64,000 nt of DNA, taken from an uncultured Gammaproteobacteria bacterium (GTDB lineage Bacteria; Pseudomonadota; Gammaproteobacteria; Pseudomonadales; Pseudohongiellaceae). Each line of letters opens with the position of its first letter. The first letter of the stretch is position 1. Below are positions 46,838-57,279 of the stretch, one piece after another. The position numbers and the translations under genes were made by a program. The notes beneath the pieces are model-generated. The model saw only the letters and a list, made by a program, of their open reading frames with translations. It was not told the DNA's origin and did no database searches. Location: the NCBI GenBank assembly GCA_903853385.1, contig CAINTJ010000029.1, forward strand, positions 1 to 64,000, given 5' to 3'.

Positions 46838-47380
46838 ATTAACAAACGAGAAAATGACAAAAGCAAGCGCTCTCCCATAAACGAAGAGATTGATGCTGCC
46901 AATGTGCGGTTGATTCTTGACGATGGAACGCAGCAGGGCATCGTGACTCTGAAAGAGGCATTGGAAGCTGCCCGCGCCGTCAAACTGGATTTGGTGTTGA
47001 TTTCTCCGGAAGCTGATCCTGTTGTATGCAAGGTCATGGATTACGGCAAACATGTATTCGAATTGAAGAAGCAGAAAGCCGCCAATCGCAAGAAACAGAA
47101 AGTAATTGAAATTAAAGAAATGAAGTTTCGCCCAGGGACGGAAGAGGGAGACTATCAGGTAAAACTACGCAACCTGATTCGTTTCCTCACTGATGGTGAC
47201 AAGGCCAAGATAACTTTACGTTTTCGCGGTCGTGAAATGGCACATCAGGAAATCGGGGCCGAAATGATGTTACGTCTTAAGGCAGACTTGGCAGAGTTCG
47301 GAACAGTAGAGCAGGAAGCCAAAATGGAAGGTCGTCAACTGACCATGGTGCTGGCCCCCGGTAAAAAGAAGAAGCCATAA
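46838..47380 (+). CDS. infC: Translation initiation factor IF-3 (AUU start)
   Basis: A 180-residue factor that keeps ribosomal subunits apart and checks start codons. The [13 protein letters not shown] and [14 protein letters not shown] segments are diagnostic. The best start is ATT at 46838: GAGG (46826-46829) lies 8 nt upstream, whereas the ATG at 46832 is only 2 nt from it. AUU starts are the known basis of infC autoregulation, as IF-3 rejects non-canonical starts. The peptide would begin [12 protein letters not shown] after the initiator, like Pseudomonas IF-3. Confidence 0.93.
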   Translation: MNKRENDKSKRSPINEEIDAANVRLILDDGTQQGIVTLKEALEAARAVKLDLVLISPEADPVVCKVMDYGKHVFELKKQKAANRKKQKVIEIKEMKFRPGTEEGDYQVKLRNLIRFLTDGDKAKITLRFRGREMAHQEIGAEMMLRLKADLAEFGTVEQEAKMEGRQLTMVLAPGKKKKP

Positions 47381-47498
47381 CCCGTAACAGTTCCTGCAAA
47401 TCAATGATGTTGATCAGCAGGAATGAAGTGCAGGGTTGTAGCTATCACTAAACTCAAGACCGCCTCCGTAGTGGCGAGTCTTAATGCGGAGTATGAAA

Positions 47499-47693
47499 AT
47501 GCCCAAAGCAAAAATGCACAGTGGTGCGTCCAAGCGCATCAAGAAAACAGGATCAGGTTTCAAGCGCAAAAGTGCGTTCAAGAGCCATATCCTCACCAAA
47601 ATGACCACGAAAAGAAAACGCCAATTGCGCGGTACATCAGCGGTTCATGCGTCTGATGTGGGCCGTGTAAAGCGTATGTTTCGTGAAAATTGA
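47499..47693 (+). CDS. rpmI: 50S ribosomal protein L35
   Basis: A 64-residue basic ribosomal protein starting [14 protein letters not shown], the family pattern. GGAG lies 7 nt before the ATG at 47499; ATGs 6 and 15 nt earlier are not used by the family. It is followed by rplT after 30 bp, the usual IF3-L35-L20 operon. Confidence 0.96.
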   Translation: MPKAKMHSGASKRIKKTGSGFKRKSAFKSHILTKMTTKRKRQLRGTSAVHASDVGRVKRMFREN

Positions 47694-47723
47694 TCTGACA
47701 TTTATTGGTAGAGGAATCTAAAA

Positions 47724-48086
47724 ATGGCACGTGTAAAACGAGGCGTCACCGCACGCCGCCGTCACAAAAAAATACTTAATGCAGCCAAAGGCTATTATGG
47801 CTTTCGTCGCAGCATCATCAGGGTTGCCAAGCAGGCTGTAACCAAAGCTGGTCAGTATGCTTATCGTGACCGCAAGGCCAAGAAACGTGTATTCCGCGCG
47901 CTGTGGATTACTCGTATCAATGCCCAATCACGCGTTCATAACATGTCCTATAGCAGACTGATCGCGGGTCTCAAACTGGCCTGTATAGAAGTGGACCGAC
48001 GCGTATTGGCTGATCTGGCCGTGCACGACAAGGATGCATTTGCAGCCATCGTTTCCCGGGCAAAAGCTGCCTTGGGCGTAGGCTGA
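47724..48086 (+). CDS. rplT: 50S ribosomal protein L20
   Basis: A 120-residue basic 23S rRNA-binding protein ([20 protein letters not shown]), full length. GAGGAA precedes the ATG. In E. coli L20 represses its own operon by binding the rpmI leader; no attempt was made to fold that site here. Confidence 0.98.
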   Translation: MARVKRGVTARRRHKKILNAAKGYYGFRRSIIRVAKQAVTKAGQYAYRDRKAKKRVFRALWITRINAQSRVHNMSYSRLIAGLKLACIEVDRRVLADLAVHDKDAFAAIVSRAKAALGVG

Positions 48087-48093
48087 TCAATCT

Positions 48094-48121
48094 CCCCGTC
48101 CTGCTTTGTCGCAGGGCGGGG
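48094..48121 (+). terminator. Hairpin between rplT and pheS (weak terminator or attenuator)
   Basis: CCCCGTCCTG (48094-48103) pairs with CAGGGCGGGG (48112-48121) over 10 bp with one G-T pair, then TATTT. It lies 13 nt before the pheS start in a 48-bp gap. It resembles an attenuator but has a poor T-run, and no Phe-rich leader peptide is visible. Confidence 0.5.
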
Positions 48122-48128
48122 TATTTGA

Positions 48129-49151
<1,023 letters not shown>

Positions 49152-49171
49152 CGGATCATTGAGGCGAAAGC

Positions 49172-51541
49172 ATGAAATTCAGTGAACGTTGGCTCAGGGA
49201 ATGGGTCAATCCTGCGATTGGCTCGGATGAACTCAAGCATTTGTTGACCATGGCCGGTTTGGAAATTGAATCGTCCGAAGCCGTTGCCATCGATTTTTCC
49301 GGTATTGTTGTTGGCAACGTGCTGGCGGTGTCCCAACACCCTGATGCCGATAAATTGCAGGTCTGCACCGTCAGCGATGGCGAGAATCAATTCCAGGTTG
49401 TGTGCGGCGCGCCCAATGTAAGAGCGGGACTTAACGTTCCATTTGCCAAACTTGGCGCCAAACTTGGAAACGAACTGGTAATCAAGAAAGCCAAATTACG
49501 CGGCATAGAATCGTTCGGAATGCTGTGTTCTGCTGCAGAGCTGGGAATTGTCGAAGCTGCTGTCGGATTGCTGGAACTGCCGGAGTCAGCTCCGGTTGGC
49601 AGGGATGTGCGTGACTATCTGGGTTTGGATGACCAATCCTTCGAAGTCAATTTGACTCCCAACCGCGGCGACTGTCTTGGCCTGGCTGGCCTGGCCAGAG
49701 AGGTTGCTGTGCTAACCCGCACGCAAATTACTCCGCCGCAGTTCAAATCAATCGCGCAAGTGGTGGATGAACAAAGACCGGTAACCATCGAGTCGCCCGC
49801 TGGGTGTCCGCGTTATCTTGGGCGTGTTATCCGCAATATAAATCCCCATGCGGAAACTCCACTTTGGATGAGTGAGAAATTGCGCCGTTCAGGACTTAGA
49901 AATATCGATCCGGTTGTGGACATCACCAATTATGTTCTGCTGGAACTTGGACAGCCGATGCATGCATTCGATCTTGCCAAGCTGGATGGTGGAATCAGGA
50001 TCAGACAAGCGCTAGCCAATGAACAGCTAGTGCTGCTGGATGGAAAACAAATCACTTTGGATCCGGAAGTGTTGGTTATTGCCGATCAAAGCAAAGTGAT
50101 TGCCATGGCTGGCATCATGGGAGGCTTGCAGAGTGCTGTTGGCCCGCTGACCACTGATGTTTTTCTTGAGTCCGCATTTTTCAGTCCGGCTGCAATTGCC
50201 GGCAGAGCCAGACGCTTCGGCTTGCATACTGATGCGGGTCATCGTTATGAGCGTGGAGTTGACTACAACTTGCCAGCATGTGCCATGGACCGTGCTACCG
50301 CGCTATTGCTTGAGATAGCGGGTGGTCAGCCAGGCCCAGTGACTGTTTGTGAAGCTCAGCTACCCGCAACCATCACTGTGCGACTAAGGCGCCAGCGTAT
50401 ATCCCGCGTTCTTGGTGTTGAAATATCGGATGCCGATGTCGAGTCAATTTTGGCGAGACTCGGTATCCAGAAAACTGCAATGGATGGTGAAGGTTGGCAC
50501 TTCCAGATCCCGTCATGGCGTTTTGATCTAAGTATCGAAGCCGATCTGATCGAAGAATTGGCGAGAGTGTGGGGCTATGACAATCTACCGGTTACAACCC
50601 CGGCTGCCAGACTGCCGCTGCACTCCAAGCCTGAATCCCACATTAGCGTAAGGCAGGTGAAGCAACGCCTGGCCAGCTTGGGATATCAGGAAGTCATCAC
50701 TTACAGTTTCGTGGATGCCGATCTGGAAGCTGCTGTGGGCGAGCCAACAACTCCTGTATCCCTGGCAAATCCAATTTCCCAGGATATGGCAGTCATGCGC
50801 ACCAATCTCTGGTCAGGTTTGCTGCGTGCCCTTAAATATAATCAAAACCGGCAGATGACCCGTCTTAAGATGTTTGAAGCCGGCCTTACATTTATAAATA
50901 AAAACAATGTCTTACGTCAGGATATTAAAGTTGGATATATGATGTGGGGAGCAAAAAACTCCGAGCAATGGTGTGGCTCTAATGATCAGTTTGATTTTTA
51001 CGATCTTAAAGGTGATATCCAGTCCTTACTGGGTTTGACACTGGCGGCAGATGAATTTGAATTTATTGCCGATGTACATAAGGCCTTGCAACCTGGACAA
51101 ACAGCCAGAGTAGTGCGGGGCGGCCAGTCGGTTGGTTGGGTAGGGGCTTTGCATCCGTCCCTTCATCAAGCTCTTGATATACCTGGCAAAGTATTCCTGG
51201 CGGAGCTGGATTATGCTGCTTTGCAGCCCGCCAGAATCCCGCTGGTGGAAGATCTTTCCAGATTCCCTTCAGTCCGCCGCGACTTGGCTCTGGTTGTTGC
51301 CAACGACATAACTGCCGCGTCCCTGTTGCAGGAATTACGAAATAGCGCCGGCCCGGATCTTAAGGAATTAACACTTTTTGATGTGTACCAAGGGCAAAAT
51401 ATTGAAACTGGCAAAAAAAGTTTGGCTTTAGGCTTGACCTTTCAACATGCTTCGCGCACCCTAGCTGACGCCGATATAAATCCAATAATTGATAGCTGTA
51501 TCAAGGCACTAGAAGCTAAATTTAATGCAGAGTTAAGGTAG
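49172..51541 (+). CDS. pheT: Phenylalanyl-tRNA synthetase beta subunit
   Basis: A 789-residue subunit with the tRNA-binding OB fold (about 40-150), B3/B4 editing domain, B5 domain and C-terminal FDX-ACB anticodon-binding domain ([12 protein letters not shown] onward). It is full length and lies within the pheST-ihfA operon. Confidence 0.97.
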   Translation: MKFSERWLREWVNPAIGSDELKHLLTMAGLEIESSEAVAIDFSGIVVGNVLAVSQHPDADKLQVCTVSDGENQFQVVCGAPNVRAGLNVPFAKLGAKLGNELVIKKAKLRGIESFGMLCSAAELGIVEAAVGLLELPESAPVGRDVRDYLGLDDQSFEVNLTPNRGDCLGLAGLAREVAVLTRTQITPPQFKSIAQVVDEQRPVTIESPAGCPRYLGRVIRNINPHAETPLWMSEKLRRSGLRNIDPVVDITNYVLLELGQPMHAFDLAKLDGGIRIRQALANEQLVLLDGKQITLDPEVLVIADQSKVIAMAGIMGGLQSAVGPLTTDVFLESAFFSPAAIAGRARRFGLHTDAGHRYERGVDYNLPACAMDRATALLLEIAGGQPGPVTVCEAQLPATITVRLRRQRISRVLGVEISDADVESILARLGIQKTAMDGEGWHFQIPSWRFDLSIEADLIEELARVWGYDNLPVTTPAARLPLHSKPESHISVRQVKQRLASLGYQEVITYSFVDADLEAAVGEPTTPVSLANPISQDMAVMRTNLWSGLLRALKYNQNRQMTRLKMFEAGLTFINKNNVLRQDIKVGYMMWGAKNSEQWCGSNDQFDFYDLKGDIQSLLGLTLAADEFEFIADVHKALQPGQTARVVRGGQSVGWVGALHPSLHQALDIPGKVFLAELDYAALQPARIPLVEDLSRFPSVRRDLALVVANDITAASLLQELRNSAGPDLKELTLFDVYQGQNIETGKKSLALGLTFQHASRTLADADINPIIDSCIKALEAKFNAELR

Positions 51542-51597
51542 TTTCTCAAGATCGTGTTTTGAAGCAGACTGAATATCGTTCAAGGCAAGAAGGTTCT

Positions 51598-51915
51598 ATG
51601 ACTGAAACCACAATTGTTGCCCTAACAAAAGCAGAAATGGCAGAACGGCTTTTCGATGAAATGGGGCTCAATAAGCGCGAAGCCAAGGAGTTGGTTGAGC
51701 AGTTTTTTGAAGAAGTTCGCAAAGCGCTCGAGGCCAACGAGCAAGTTAAATTGTCAGGATTTGGGAATTTTGACCTCAGGGACAAGCGTCAGCGCCCTGG
51801 TCGTAATCCCAAAACCGGCGAGGAAATTCCAATCAGAGCCCGGCGGGTGGTGACTTTCCGACCAGGCCAAAAGTTGAAAGCAAAGGTAGAAAGTTATGCT
51901 GGAACCAAGTCATAA
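51598..51915 (+). CDS. ihfA: Integration host factor alpha subunit
   Basis: A 105-residue DNA-bending protein, partner of IHF-beta at 36270. Core [28 protein letters not shown] with the intercalating proline is seen. The ATG at 51598 has AGAAGG upstream; the ATG at 51559 would add 13 residues not typical of the family. It overlaps the MerR gene by 20 bp. Confidence 0.96.
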   Translation: MTETTIVALTKAEMAERLFDEMGLNKREAKELVEQFFEEVRKALEANEQVKLSGFGNFDLRDKRQRPGRNPKTGEEIPIRARRVVTFRPGQKLKAKVESYAGTKS

Positions 51916-52309
51916 CGCTGAATTGCCGGAAATACCGGCCAAGCGGTATTTCACAATTGGTGAAGTAAGCGAATTATGTGAAGTAAAACCGCATGTGCTG
52001 CGTTATTGGGAGCAGGAATTCAGCCAGCTCAAACCAGTCAAGCGGCGTGGAAACCGGCGCTATTACCAGCGTCAGGATGTAATTCTGATCCGCCAGATCA
52101 GAACCTTGCTTTATGAGCAGGGGTTTACCATCGGCGGTGCTCGCCAGCGTATGGCTGCTAGCGTAGGCAATGTTTATGATGATGCGGCTGGCAAGCTGAC
52201 CCTGCAAGCGCGTAGCAGTACTCAAAGCGTTCTGGCTGCAGCGCTGGATGCACAGCAGATCAAAGAGCTCATAGAAGAAGTCGAGGAAGCCCTTTCGCAT
52301 CTTGCTTGA
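51896..52309 (+). CDS. MerR-family transcriptional regulator
   Basis: A 137-residue protein with an N-terminal winged helix ([25 protein letters not shown]), the second-helix segment [15 protein letters not shown] and a short coiled-coil tail. It has no cysteine-rich effector domain. A MerR regulator directly after ihfA and before tRNA-Pro is a conserved gammaproteobacterial arrangement; targets are unknown. The overlap with ihfA implies coupled translation. Confidence 0.92.
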   Translation: MLEPSHNAELPEIPAKRYFTIGEVSELCEVKPHVLRYWEQEFSQLKPVKRRGNRRYYQRQDVILIRQIRTLLYEQGFTIGGARQRMAASVGNVYDDAAGKLTLQARSSTQSVLAAALDAQQIKELIEEVEEALSHLA

Positions 52310-52327
52310 GCAGATTTTCAACAAATC

Positions 52328-52404
52328 CGGAGTGTAGCGCAGTTTGGTAGCGCACTTGCCTGGGGGGCAAGTGGTCGTGGGTTCAAATCCCGCCACTCCG
52401 ACCA
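52328..52404 (+). tRNA. tRNA-Pro (GGG)
   Basis: Cloverleaf with acceptor CGGAGTG/CACTCCG, anticodon stem CTTGC/GCAAG, loop CTGGGGG with anticodon GGG, a canonical T-loop (TTCAAAT) and encoded CCA. It closes the conserved thrS-ihfA block; variable genes follow. Confidence 0.95.
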
Positions 52405-52437
52405 ATTCCAAGTCTCATGAAGACTAAAGAAGTACAT

Positions 52438-52466
52438 AAGCCCGCTGCACTAGCGGGCTTTTTTTT
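52438..52466 (+). terminator. Rho-independent terminator after tRNA-Pro
   Basis: AAGCCCGCT (52438-52446), 5-nt loop, AGCGGGCTT (52452-52460), followed by a run of eight or more Ts. Between it and the insertion sequence (to 52645) no gene is supported. Confidence 0.93.
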
Positions 52467-52711
52467 GTCTGTTAGTTCTGTGCAGTCCAACAAAGTACCC
52501 TGTTGGCAGTCATTAAAGAAAAAGCCCTTAGGCCGGATACATACGAGGTTTTCATCGGGCGGAACCAGCAGGCTGTAAAGGGCAGATAGAATCAATCGGT
52601 AGGGCGCGTTTCTATCCCGCGTGGTTATTGTCCGGATTTGAGGTTTGGCAAGCCCCCGATATTCTAGACACTTGATAGCGTTACACTAACGCATCAAAGA
52701 GGTGTCTGACC

Positions 52712-53005
52712 ATGAGCGGTAAACGCTATCCCGAAGATTTCAAGATTGAAGCAGTAAGACAGGTAACTGACAGAGGCTACAAGGTAGCCGAAGTCGCCCA
52801 GCGGCTGGGGGTCACAGTCAAAAGCATGCATGACTGGATCAGCAAGTACGGGGCTAACAGTAGCCAACATCAGGCGCTGACAAGTCAGCAGGAAGAGATC
52901 CGCAAGCTGAAGTCAGAGCTACGCCGCGTGACTGAAGAGCGCGACATCCTAAAGGAGGCCGCCGCGTACTTTGCCGGGGAGTCAAAGAGAAGTACGCGTT
53001 CGTAA
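52712..53005 (+). CDS. IS3-family transposase OrfA
   Basis: A 97-residue DNA-binding protein with a helix-turn-helix (KRYPEDFKIEAVRQVTDRGY, VAEVAQRLGVTVKSMHDW) and a leucine-zipper region (about 66-90). The frame ends at TAA 53003-53005. An A-AAG slip site at 52984-52987 lies in the overlap and would shift ribosomes -1 into the orfB frame to make the OrfAB transposase. Confidence 0.94.
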   Translation: MSGKRYPEDFKIEAVRQVTDRGYKVAEVAQRLGVTVKSMHDWISKYGANSSQHQALTSQQEEIRKLKSELRRVTEERDILKEAAAYFAGESKRSTRS

Positions 53006-53862
53006 AGGATTGGCTCCATCGCTTTTCTATTGCAGCCATGTGCAGGATATTGGATATCGAACGCACAGGGTTCTATGCCTGGCTGGCAGAGCCGCTGAGT
53101 CCCAGGGCTTTGGACAACGTGAGACTGACAGGCCAGATCAAACAGTACTGGCTGGAAAGCGGCTGTGTGTATGGCTACCGGAACATCACGAAGGATATGA
53201 AGGACGGCGGTATGCCCTGCAGTGAGAACCGGGTGTATCGGTTGATGAGAGAAGCGCGGATCGCCTCAGTGCGTGGTTATAAACGTCATCCTGGCTTCAA
53301 GGGTGGTCTGGTTTCAACAGCGGCAGCCAATACGCTCAACCGTGAGTTTGAGGTCAATGCCCCGAACAAAGTCTGGGTCACTGACTTCACGTACATCAGA
53401 ACCCATGAAGGTTGGTTATATCTGACGGTAGTGCTTGATCTTTTCTCTCGACAGATCATCGGCTGGAGCATGAAGAACAACCCAAGGGCGGACTTGGTGA
53501 TTGATGCACTGGTGATGGCGTTGTGGCGCCGCAAACCGAAAGAGAAAGTCCTGGTGCATTCAGATCAGGGCATTCAATACACCTGCAGTGATTGGCGCAA
53601 GTTCCTGACTGATCACAACTTGGAAGCCAGCATGAGTCGTCGCGGGAACTGCCATGACAACGCAGTAGCGGAAAGTTTCTTCTCGCTGCTGAAGACAGAG
53701 AGGATCAAGAAGCACATTTACAAAACAAGGAACGAAGCCCGGGCAGATGTGTTCAACTACATCGAGCTGTTTTATAACCCGGTTCGAAGACATGGTAACA
53801 ACGACGGCATACCACCAGCGAAGTTTGAAGAGCAGTACTTTATGAAGCTGTCAGGTGTATAG
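52984..53862 (+). CDS. IS3-family transposase OrfB (expressed by -1 frameshift)
   Basis: DDE transposase catalytic part. The frame is open from before 52984, with the first ATG at 53038 (274 residues from there). The acidic triad can be placed in WVTDFTYI, HSDQGIQY and HDNAVAESFF. Codons read KEKYAFVKDW just after the slip site, matching IS3 fusion proteins. It appears intact and so possibly mobile. Confidence 0.93.
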   Translation, partial: KEKYAFVKDWLHRFSIAAMCRILDIERTGFYAWLAEPLSPRALDNVRLTGQIKQYWLESGCVYGYRNITKDMKDGGMPCSENRVYRLMREARIASVRGYKRHPGFKGGLVSTAAANTLNREFEVNAPNKVWVTDFTYIRTHEGWLYLTVVLDLFSRQIIGWSMKNNPRADLVIDALVMALWRRKPKEKVLVHSDQGIQYTCSDWRKFLTDHNLEASMSRRGNCHDNAVAESFFSLLKTERIKKHIYKTRNEARADVFNYIELFYNPVRRHGNNDGIPPAKFEEQYFMKLSGV

Positions 53863-54090
53863 GAAATCGGGGGCTTGCCACCACAGTGGGGTCATTGAAC
53901 TCCTGAATCGTCCAATTACCTCCCGCGTGTTCGAGTCCTGGAAAATGGGCTTTGCAAGAATAGGGCTGGATATAAGGCTGGAGCTTACTAAAGCCATAGC
54001 TAGCACCAGTCCCGATGCCACTAATAAAACCCCTGCCAGTCTGACTTTAATGAAGAGTTTTATCAGTGCTTTGTAGTGGTCCACATTCAT
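53851..54090 (-). pseudogene. Small membrane-protein gene truncated by the IS
   Basis: Minus-strand frame of 79 codons, starting MNVDHYKALIKLFIKVRLAG with one hydrophobic helix (about 18-44). Its last ten codons lie in the IS end (from 53880 downward), so the native 3' end is missing. Left of the IS the same strand reads a few codons and stops (NLKSGQ stop), which could be the original tail. No strong ribosome-binding site is seen. Family unknown. Confidence 0.4.
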
Positions 54091-54137
54091 TTGTGCTGAA
54101 TCGCCCCCTGGTTTTCTTCACTCCTTCACCGCCCATT

Positions 54138-54166
54138 AAAAAACCCGACGCAAGTCGGGTTTTTAA
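54138..54166 (-). terminator. Terminator downstream of the RND operon
   Basis: AAAAACCCGAC (54139-54149), GCAA loop, GTCGGGTTTTT (54154-54164). A/T runs on both sides let it work on either strand; it ends the minus-strand adaptor-RND transcript. Confidence 0.88.
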
Positions 54167-54204
54167 ATGGCAAACGGTGGGAGGCTGGCAACGACCCCTC
54201 GCAA

Positions 54205-57200
54205 TTACCGGGTAACTACTGCTGTTTGCTGCCCATGCCCGCGGAAAATCCGCAGCCGCGATTGCAGCGTGTCGAGGTAGGTGTACAGCACTGGCGTGAT
54301 ATAGAGCGTGAGCAATTGCGAAAACAGCAAGCCGCCCACCACACACAGCCCCAGCGGACGCCGTGAATCTGCGCCCATACCACTGCCAAGCGCAATCGGC
54401 AGCGTGCCCATCAGTGCACACATCGTGGTCATCATGATCGGGCGGAAGCGCACGATGGCGGCTTCGTAGATCGCCTGGGTTGCCGTGATGCCGGTGCCCT
54501 CACGTTGCAGCGCGAAGTCGATCATCATGATCGCGTTCTTCTTGACGATGCCGACCAGCATGATCATGCCGACGAAGGCATAGATCGTCAGCGGCAAGCC
54601 GGCCAGATACAGCGTCAGCAAGGCGCCGAGTGCAGCCGATGGCAGCCCTGACAGGATGGTCAGCGGATGGATGAAGCTTTCATACAAAATGCCGAGAATG
54701 ATGTAGACCACAAGGATCGCCACCAGCAGCAACCAGGCCATGTTGGAGGTGGAACTCTGGAACGCCGCCGCGGTGCCGGCAAAAGTGCCTTGCACGCTGG
54801 TGGGCAGGCCGATGCGGTCGATGGTGGTGTTGACGCCGGTAACGGCATCACTCAAGGCCTTGCCGGCCGCCAGATCGAAGGACACGGTGATGGCCGGAAT
54901 CTGGCCGGAATGGCTGATGACCGGTGGCATGGTGCTGCGCTCGATGGTGGTGACAGACGTCAGCGGCACCATCACACCGCCAGTGCCTGGCAAATACAGG
55001 CGCGACAGTGCAGTGGCATCGAGCTGGTATTGCGGTAGCAGTTCCAGGATCACCTGATACTGGTCGGTGGTGGCATAAATCTGCGACACCTGCTGGCCAC
55101 CAAAGGCCAGCGACAGCACGTTCTGGATTTCCTGAGGATTGATGCCAAGCGCGGCAGCGCGGGCGCGGTCAATGCTGACTTTTATTGAGGGGGCCTGTTT
55201 GTCCTGGTCACTGCTGACGCCAACAAAAGTCGGATCTTCCTGCAGAGCCCGGACCAGTTTGTCGGCAGCCGTTTGCAGCTCGCCCAGGTCGAGTCCTTGC
55301 AGTGTGTATTGGTAGCTGGAGCGCGAGTTGCGGGCACCGACGCGGATCATCGGCGGATTGGTGAACGTGACGGCAGTGCCGGGAATATCGCGTGTCACCC
55401 GCCGTAAACCGGCGATGACCTGGTCGGCTGACAGCTTGCGCTCTCCCAGTGGTTTCAGCGTAATCAACAACTCGCCGCCTTCGTCACCCCTGACGTTGGA
55501 GACATTGGGATCTTTCTGCACAATGCTGGAGACCTGGCGGATATAGTTGACTGACTGGTTGAACGAGGTGCCGGTGGCGGTCTGCACGTTGGCCCTGACC
55601 ATGCCGGTATCATCACTGGGCAGGAAATCCTGGGGCATGATGGAAAACAGCGCGTAGCTGGAGATCACACTGAGTACAAACACGCCCAGTATCAGCGGGC
55701 GGTGCCGCAGTGCCCATTGCAAGGTGCGGTCGTAACCATTCTGCATCGCCATAAAGGCCGCTTCGCTCCACCGGTAGAAACGGTTGTGGGCTTCGTGCTT
55801 TTCATCACGCAGTACACGCGCGCACAGCATTGGCGTCAGCGTCACTGATACGAAACCGGAAATCACAATCGCGACAATAATGGTGACGGCGAATTCGTGC
55901 AGCAGGCGGCCGATGATGCCGCTCATGAACAGAATCGGAATAAAAGCCGCAGCCAGCGACAAGGTCATCGACAGAATAGTGAAGCCGATTTCCTTTGAGC
56001 CCTTGAGTGCGGCCTGGAACGGCGTATCGCCCTGTTCGACGTGACGCACGATGTTTTCCAGCATCACAATGGCGTCGTCGACCACAAATCCCACCGAGAG
56101 CGTCAGCACCATCAGTGATAGGTTGTCGAGATTGAAGCCGAACAATGACATGCCACCGAAAGTGCCGATCACCGAGATCGGCAGCGCCAGCGACGGGATG
56201 ATGGTGGCGCTGACCTTGCGCAGGAACAGGAAGATGACCGCCACCACCAAGCCGGCGGCGATCAACAGTGAATATTGCACATCATCCACTGCGGCGCGGA
56301 TGGTCTGGCTGCGATCGTAGAACACCTGCATCTTGATGCCGGCCGGCAGTTGCGCGGCAAAGGCAGGCAAGACTTTCTTGATTTCGTCAACGATGGCGAT
56401 GGTATTGGAATCAGGCTGGCGTTTCACGGCAATGGTGACGGCGCGGTGGTCGTTCAGCCAATCGATGGAGCGCACGCTCTCGAAGCTGTCCACAACATTG
56501 GCCACGTCACCGAAGGTCACCGGTGCGCCGTTGCGGTAGGTGACGACCTGCTTGCGGAATGCATCGGCTGAATCCAGCTGACCTTCGGTCTGGATGATTG
56601 AAGTCCTGGTGGTGCCATTAAGAGTGCCGGAGGCCTGGTTGGAATTGGTTTGTGCTACCGCATTTTGCAGATCCAGCAGGCTCATCTGGCGTGCGGCTAG
56701 CGCGGCTGGATCAGCCTGGATGCGGACTGCGAAGCGCGCGCCACCAAAGATGTTGACCTGCGCCACCCCTGGCACCGTTGACAATTGTGGCAGCAGCAGG
56801 CTGCGCGCATATTGATCCACCTTGGTGATGGGCACAGTGTCTGAATACAGTGATACCAGGAAGATCGCCTGCGAGGACGGATCGTTTTTCTGCAGTGAAG
56901 GTGGATTGGGCATTGCGCGCGGCAAGCGGCGCGATTGGCTGGAAATTGCCGATTGCACATCCTGTGCGGCAGCGTCGATGTTGCGCTCGAGCCGGAATTG
57001 CAAGGCAATATTGGTAAAACCCTGACCACTGGTTGAGGTCATCGTGCTGAGGCCGGGGATGGAGGCGAACGCATTCTCAAGCGGCGTCGCCACTGCCGAG
57101 CCCATGGTTTCCGGATCGGCTCCCGGCAGGTTGGCCTGCACGTTAATGGTCGGGAAATCGATGTTGGGCAGCTCGCTCACTGGCAGGGTGACGTAGCCAA

Positions 57201-57279
57201 ACAAGCCAAAGATGACCAGTGCCGCCATGACCAGGCAGGTCATCACCGGGCGCAGGATGAATTGTGAGGAAATGTTCAT
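54205..57279 (-). CDS. RND multidrug efflux pump, inner-membrane subunit
   Basis: A 1024-residue proton-driven HAE1-family transporter with 12 expected helices and two large periplasmic loops. The proton-relay aspartate pair is in VLTLSVGFVVDDAIVMLENI, and the start (FILRPVMTCLVMAALVIFGL) resembles the MdtB/MdtC-MuxB/C branch. Only one pump gene is present, not the MdtBC pair. Its start overlaps the adaptor stop (ATGA). No outer-membrane TolC-type gene is adjacent. Confidence 0.95.
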   Translation of the reverse strand: MNISSQFILRPVMTCLVMAALVIFGLFGYVTLPVSELPNIDFPTINVQANLPGADPETMGSAVATPLENAFASIPGLSTMTSTSGQGFTNIALQFRLERNIDAAAQDVQSAISSQSRRLPRAMPNPPSLQKNDPSSQAIFLVSLYSDTVPITKVDQYARSLLLPQLSTVPGVAQVNIFGGARFAVRIQADPAALAARQMSLLDLQNAVAQTNSNQASGTLNGTTRTSIIQTEGQLDSADAFRKQVVTYRNGAPVTFGDVANVVDSFESVRSIDWLNDHRAVTIAVKRQPDSNTIAIVDEIKKVLPAFAAQLPAGIKMQVFYDRSQTIRAAVDDVQYSLLIAAGLVVAVIFLFLRKVSATIIPSLALPISVIGTFGGMSLFGFNLDNLSLMVLTLSVGFVVDDAIVMLENIVRHVEQGDTPFQAALKGSKEIGFTILSMTLSLAAAFIPILFMSGIIGRLLHEFAVTIIVAIVISGFVSVTLTPMLCARVLRDEKHEAHNRFYRWSEAAFMAMQNGYDRTLQWALRHRPLILGVFVLSVISSYALFSIMPQDFLPSDDTGMVRANVQTATGTSFNQSVNYIRQVSSIVQKDPNVSNVRGDEGGELLITLKPLGERKLSADQVIAGLRRVTRDIPGTAVTFTNPPMIRVGARNSRSSYQYTLQGLDLGELQTAADKLVRALQEDPTFVGVSSDQDKQAPSIKVSIDRARAAALGINPQEIQNVLSLAFGGQQVSQIYATTDQYQVILELLPQYQLDATALSRLYLPGTGGVMVPLTSVTTIERSTMPPVISHSGQIPAITVSFDLAAGKALSDAVTGVNTTIDRIGLPTSVQGTFAGTAAAFQSSTSNMAWLLLVAILVVYIILGILYESFIHPLTILSGLPSAALGALLTLYLAGLPLTIYAFVGMIMLVGIVKKNAIMMIDFALQREGTGITATQAIYEAAIVRFRPIMMTTMCALMGTLPIALGSGMGADSRRPLGLCVVGGLLFSQLLTLYITPVLYTYLDTLQSRLRIFRGHGQQTAVVTR

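Larger units (their letters stand above)
52646..53880 (+). mobile_element. IS3-family insertion sequence, complete (1235 bp)
   Basis: Imperfect terminal inverted repeats mark the ends: TGGCAAGCCCCCGAT at 52646-52660 and its reverse complement at 53866-53880, with similarity continuing for about 31 bp (five mismatches). Inside are overlapping orfA and orfB typical of IS3. The flanks (GTT on the left, CCA on the right) show no 3-4 bp target duplication, so one end may have been rearranged or the insertion is old. The right flank cuts a small gene on the opposite strand. Confidence 0.92.

Noticed and set aside
52383-52595. 70-codon minus-strand frame after tRNA-Pro
   Set aside because: It reads through the tRNA 3' end and the terminator; no ribosome-binding site.
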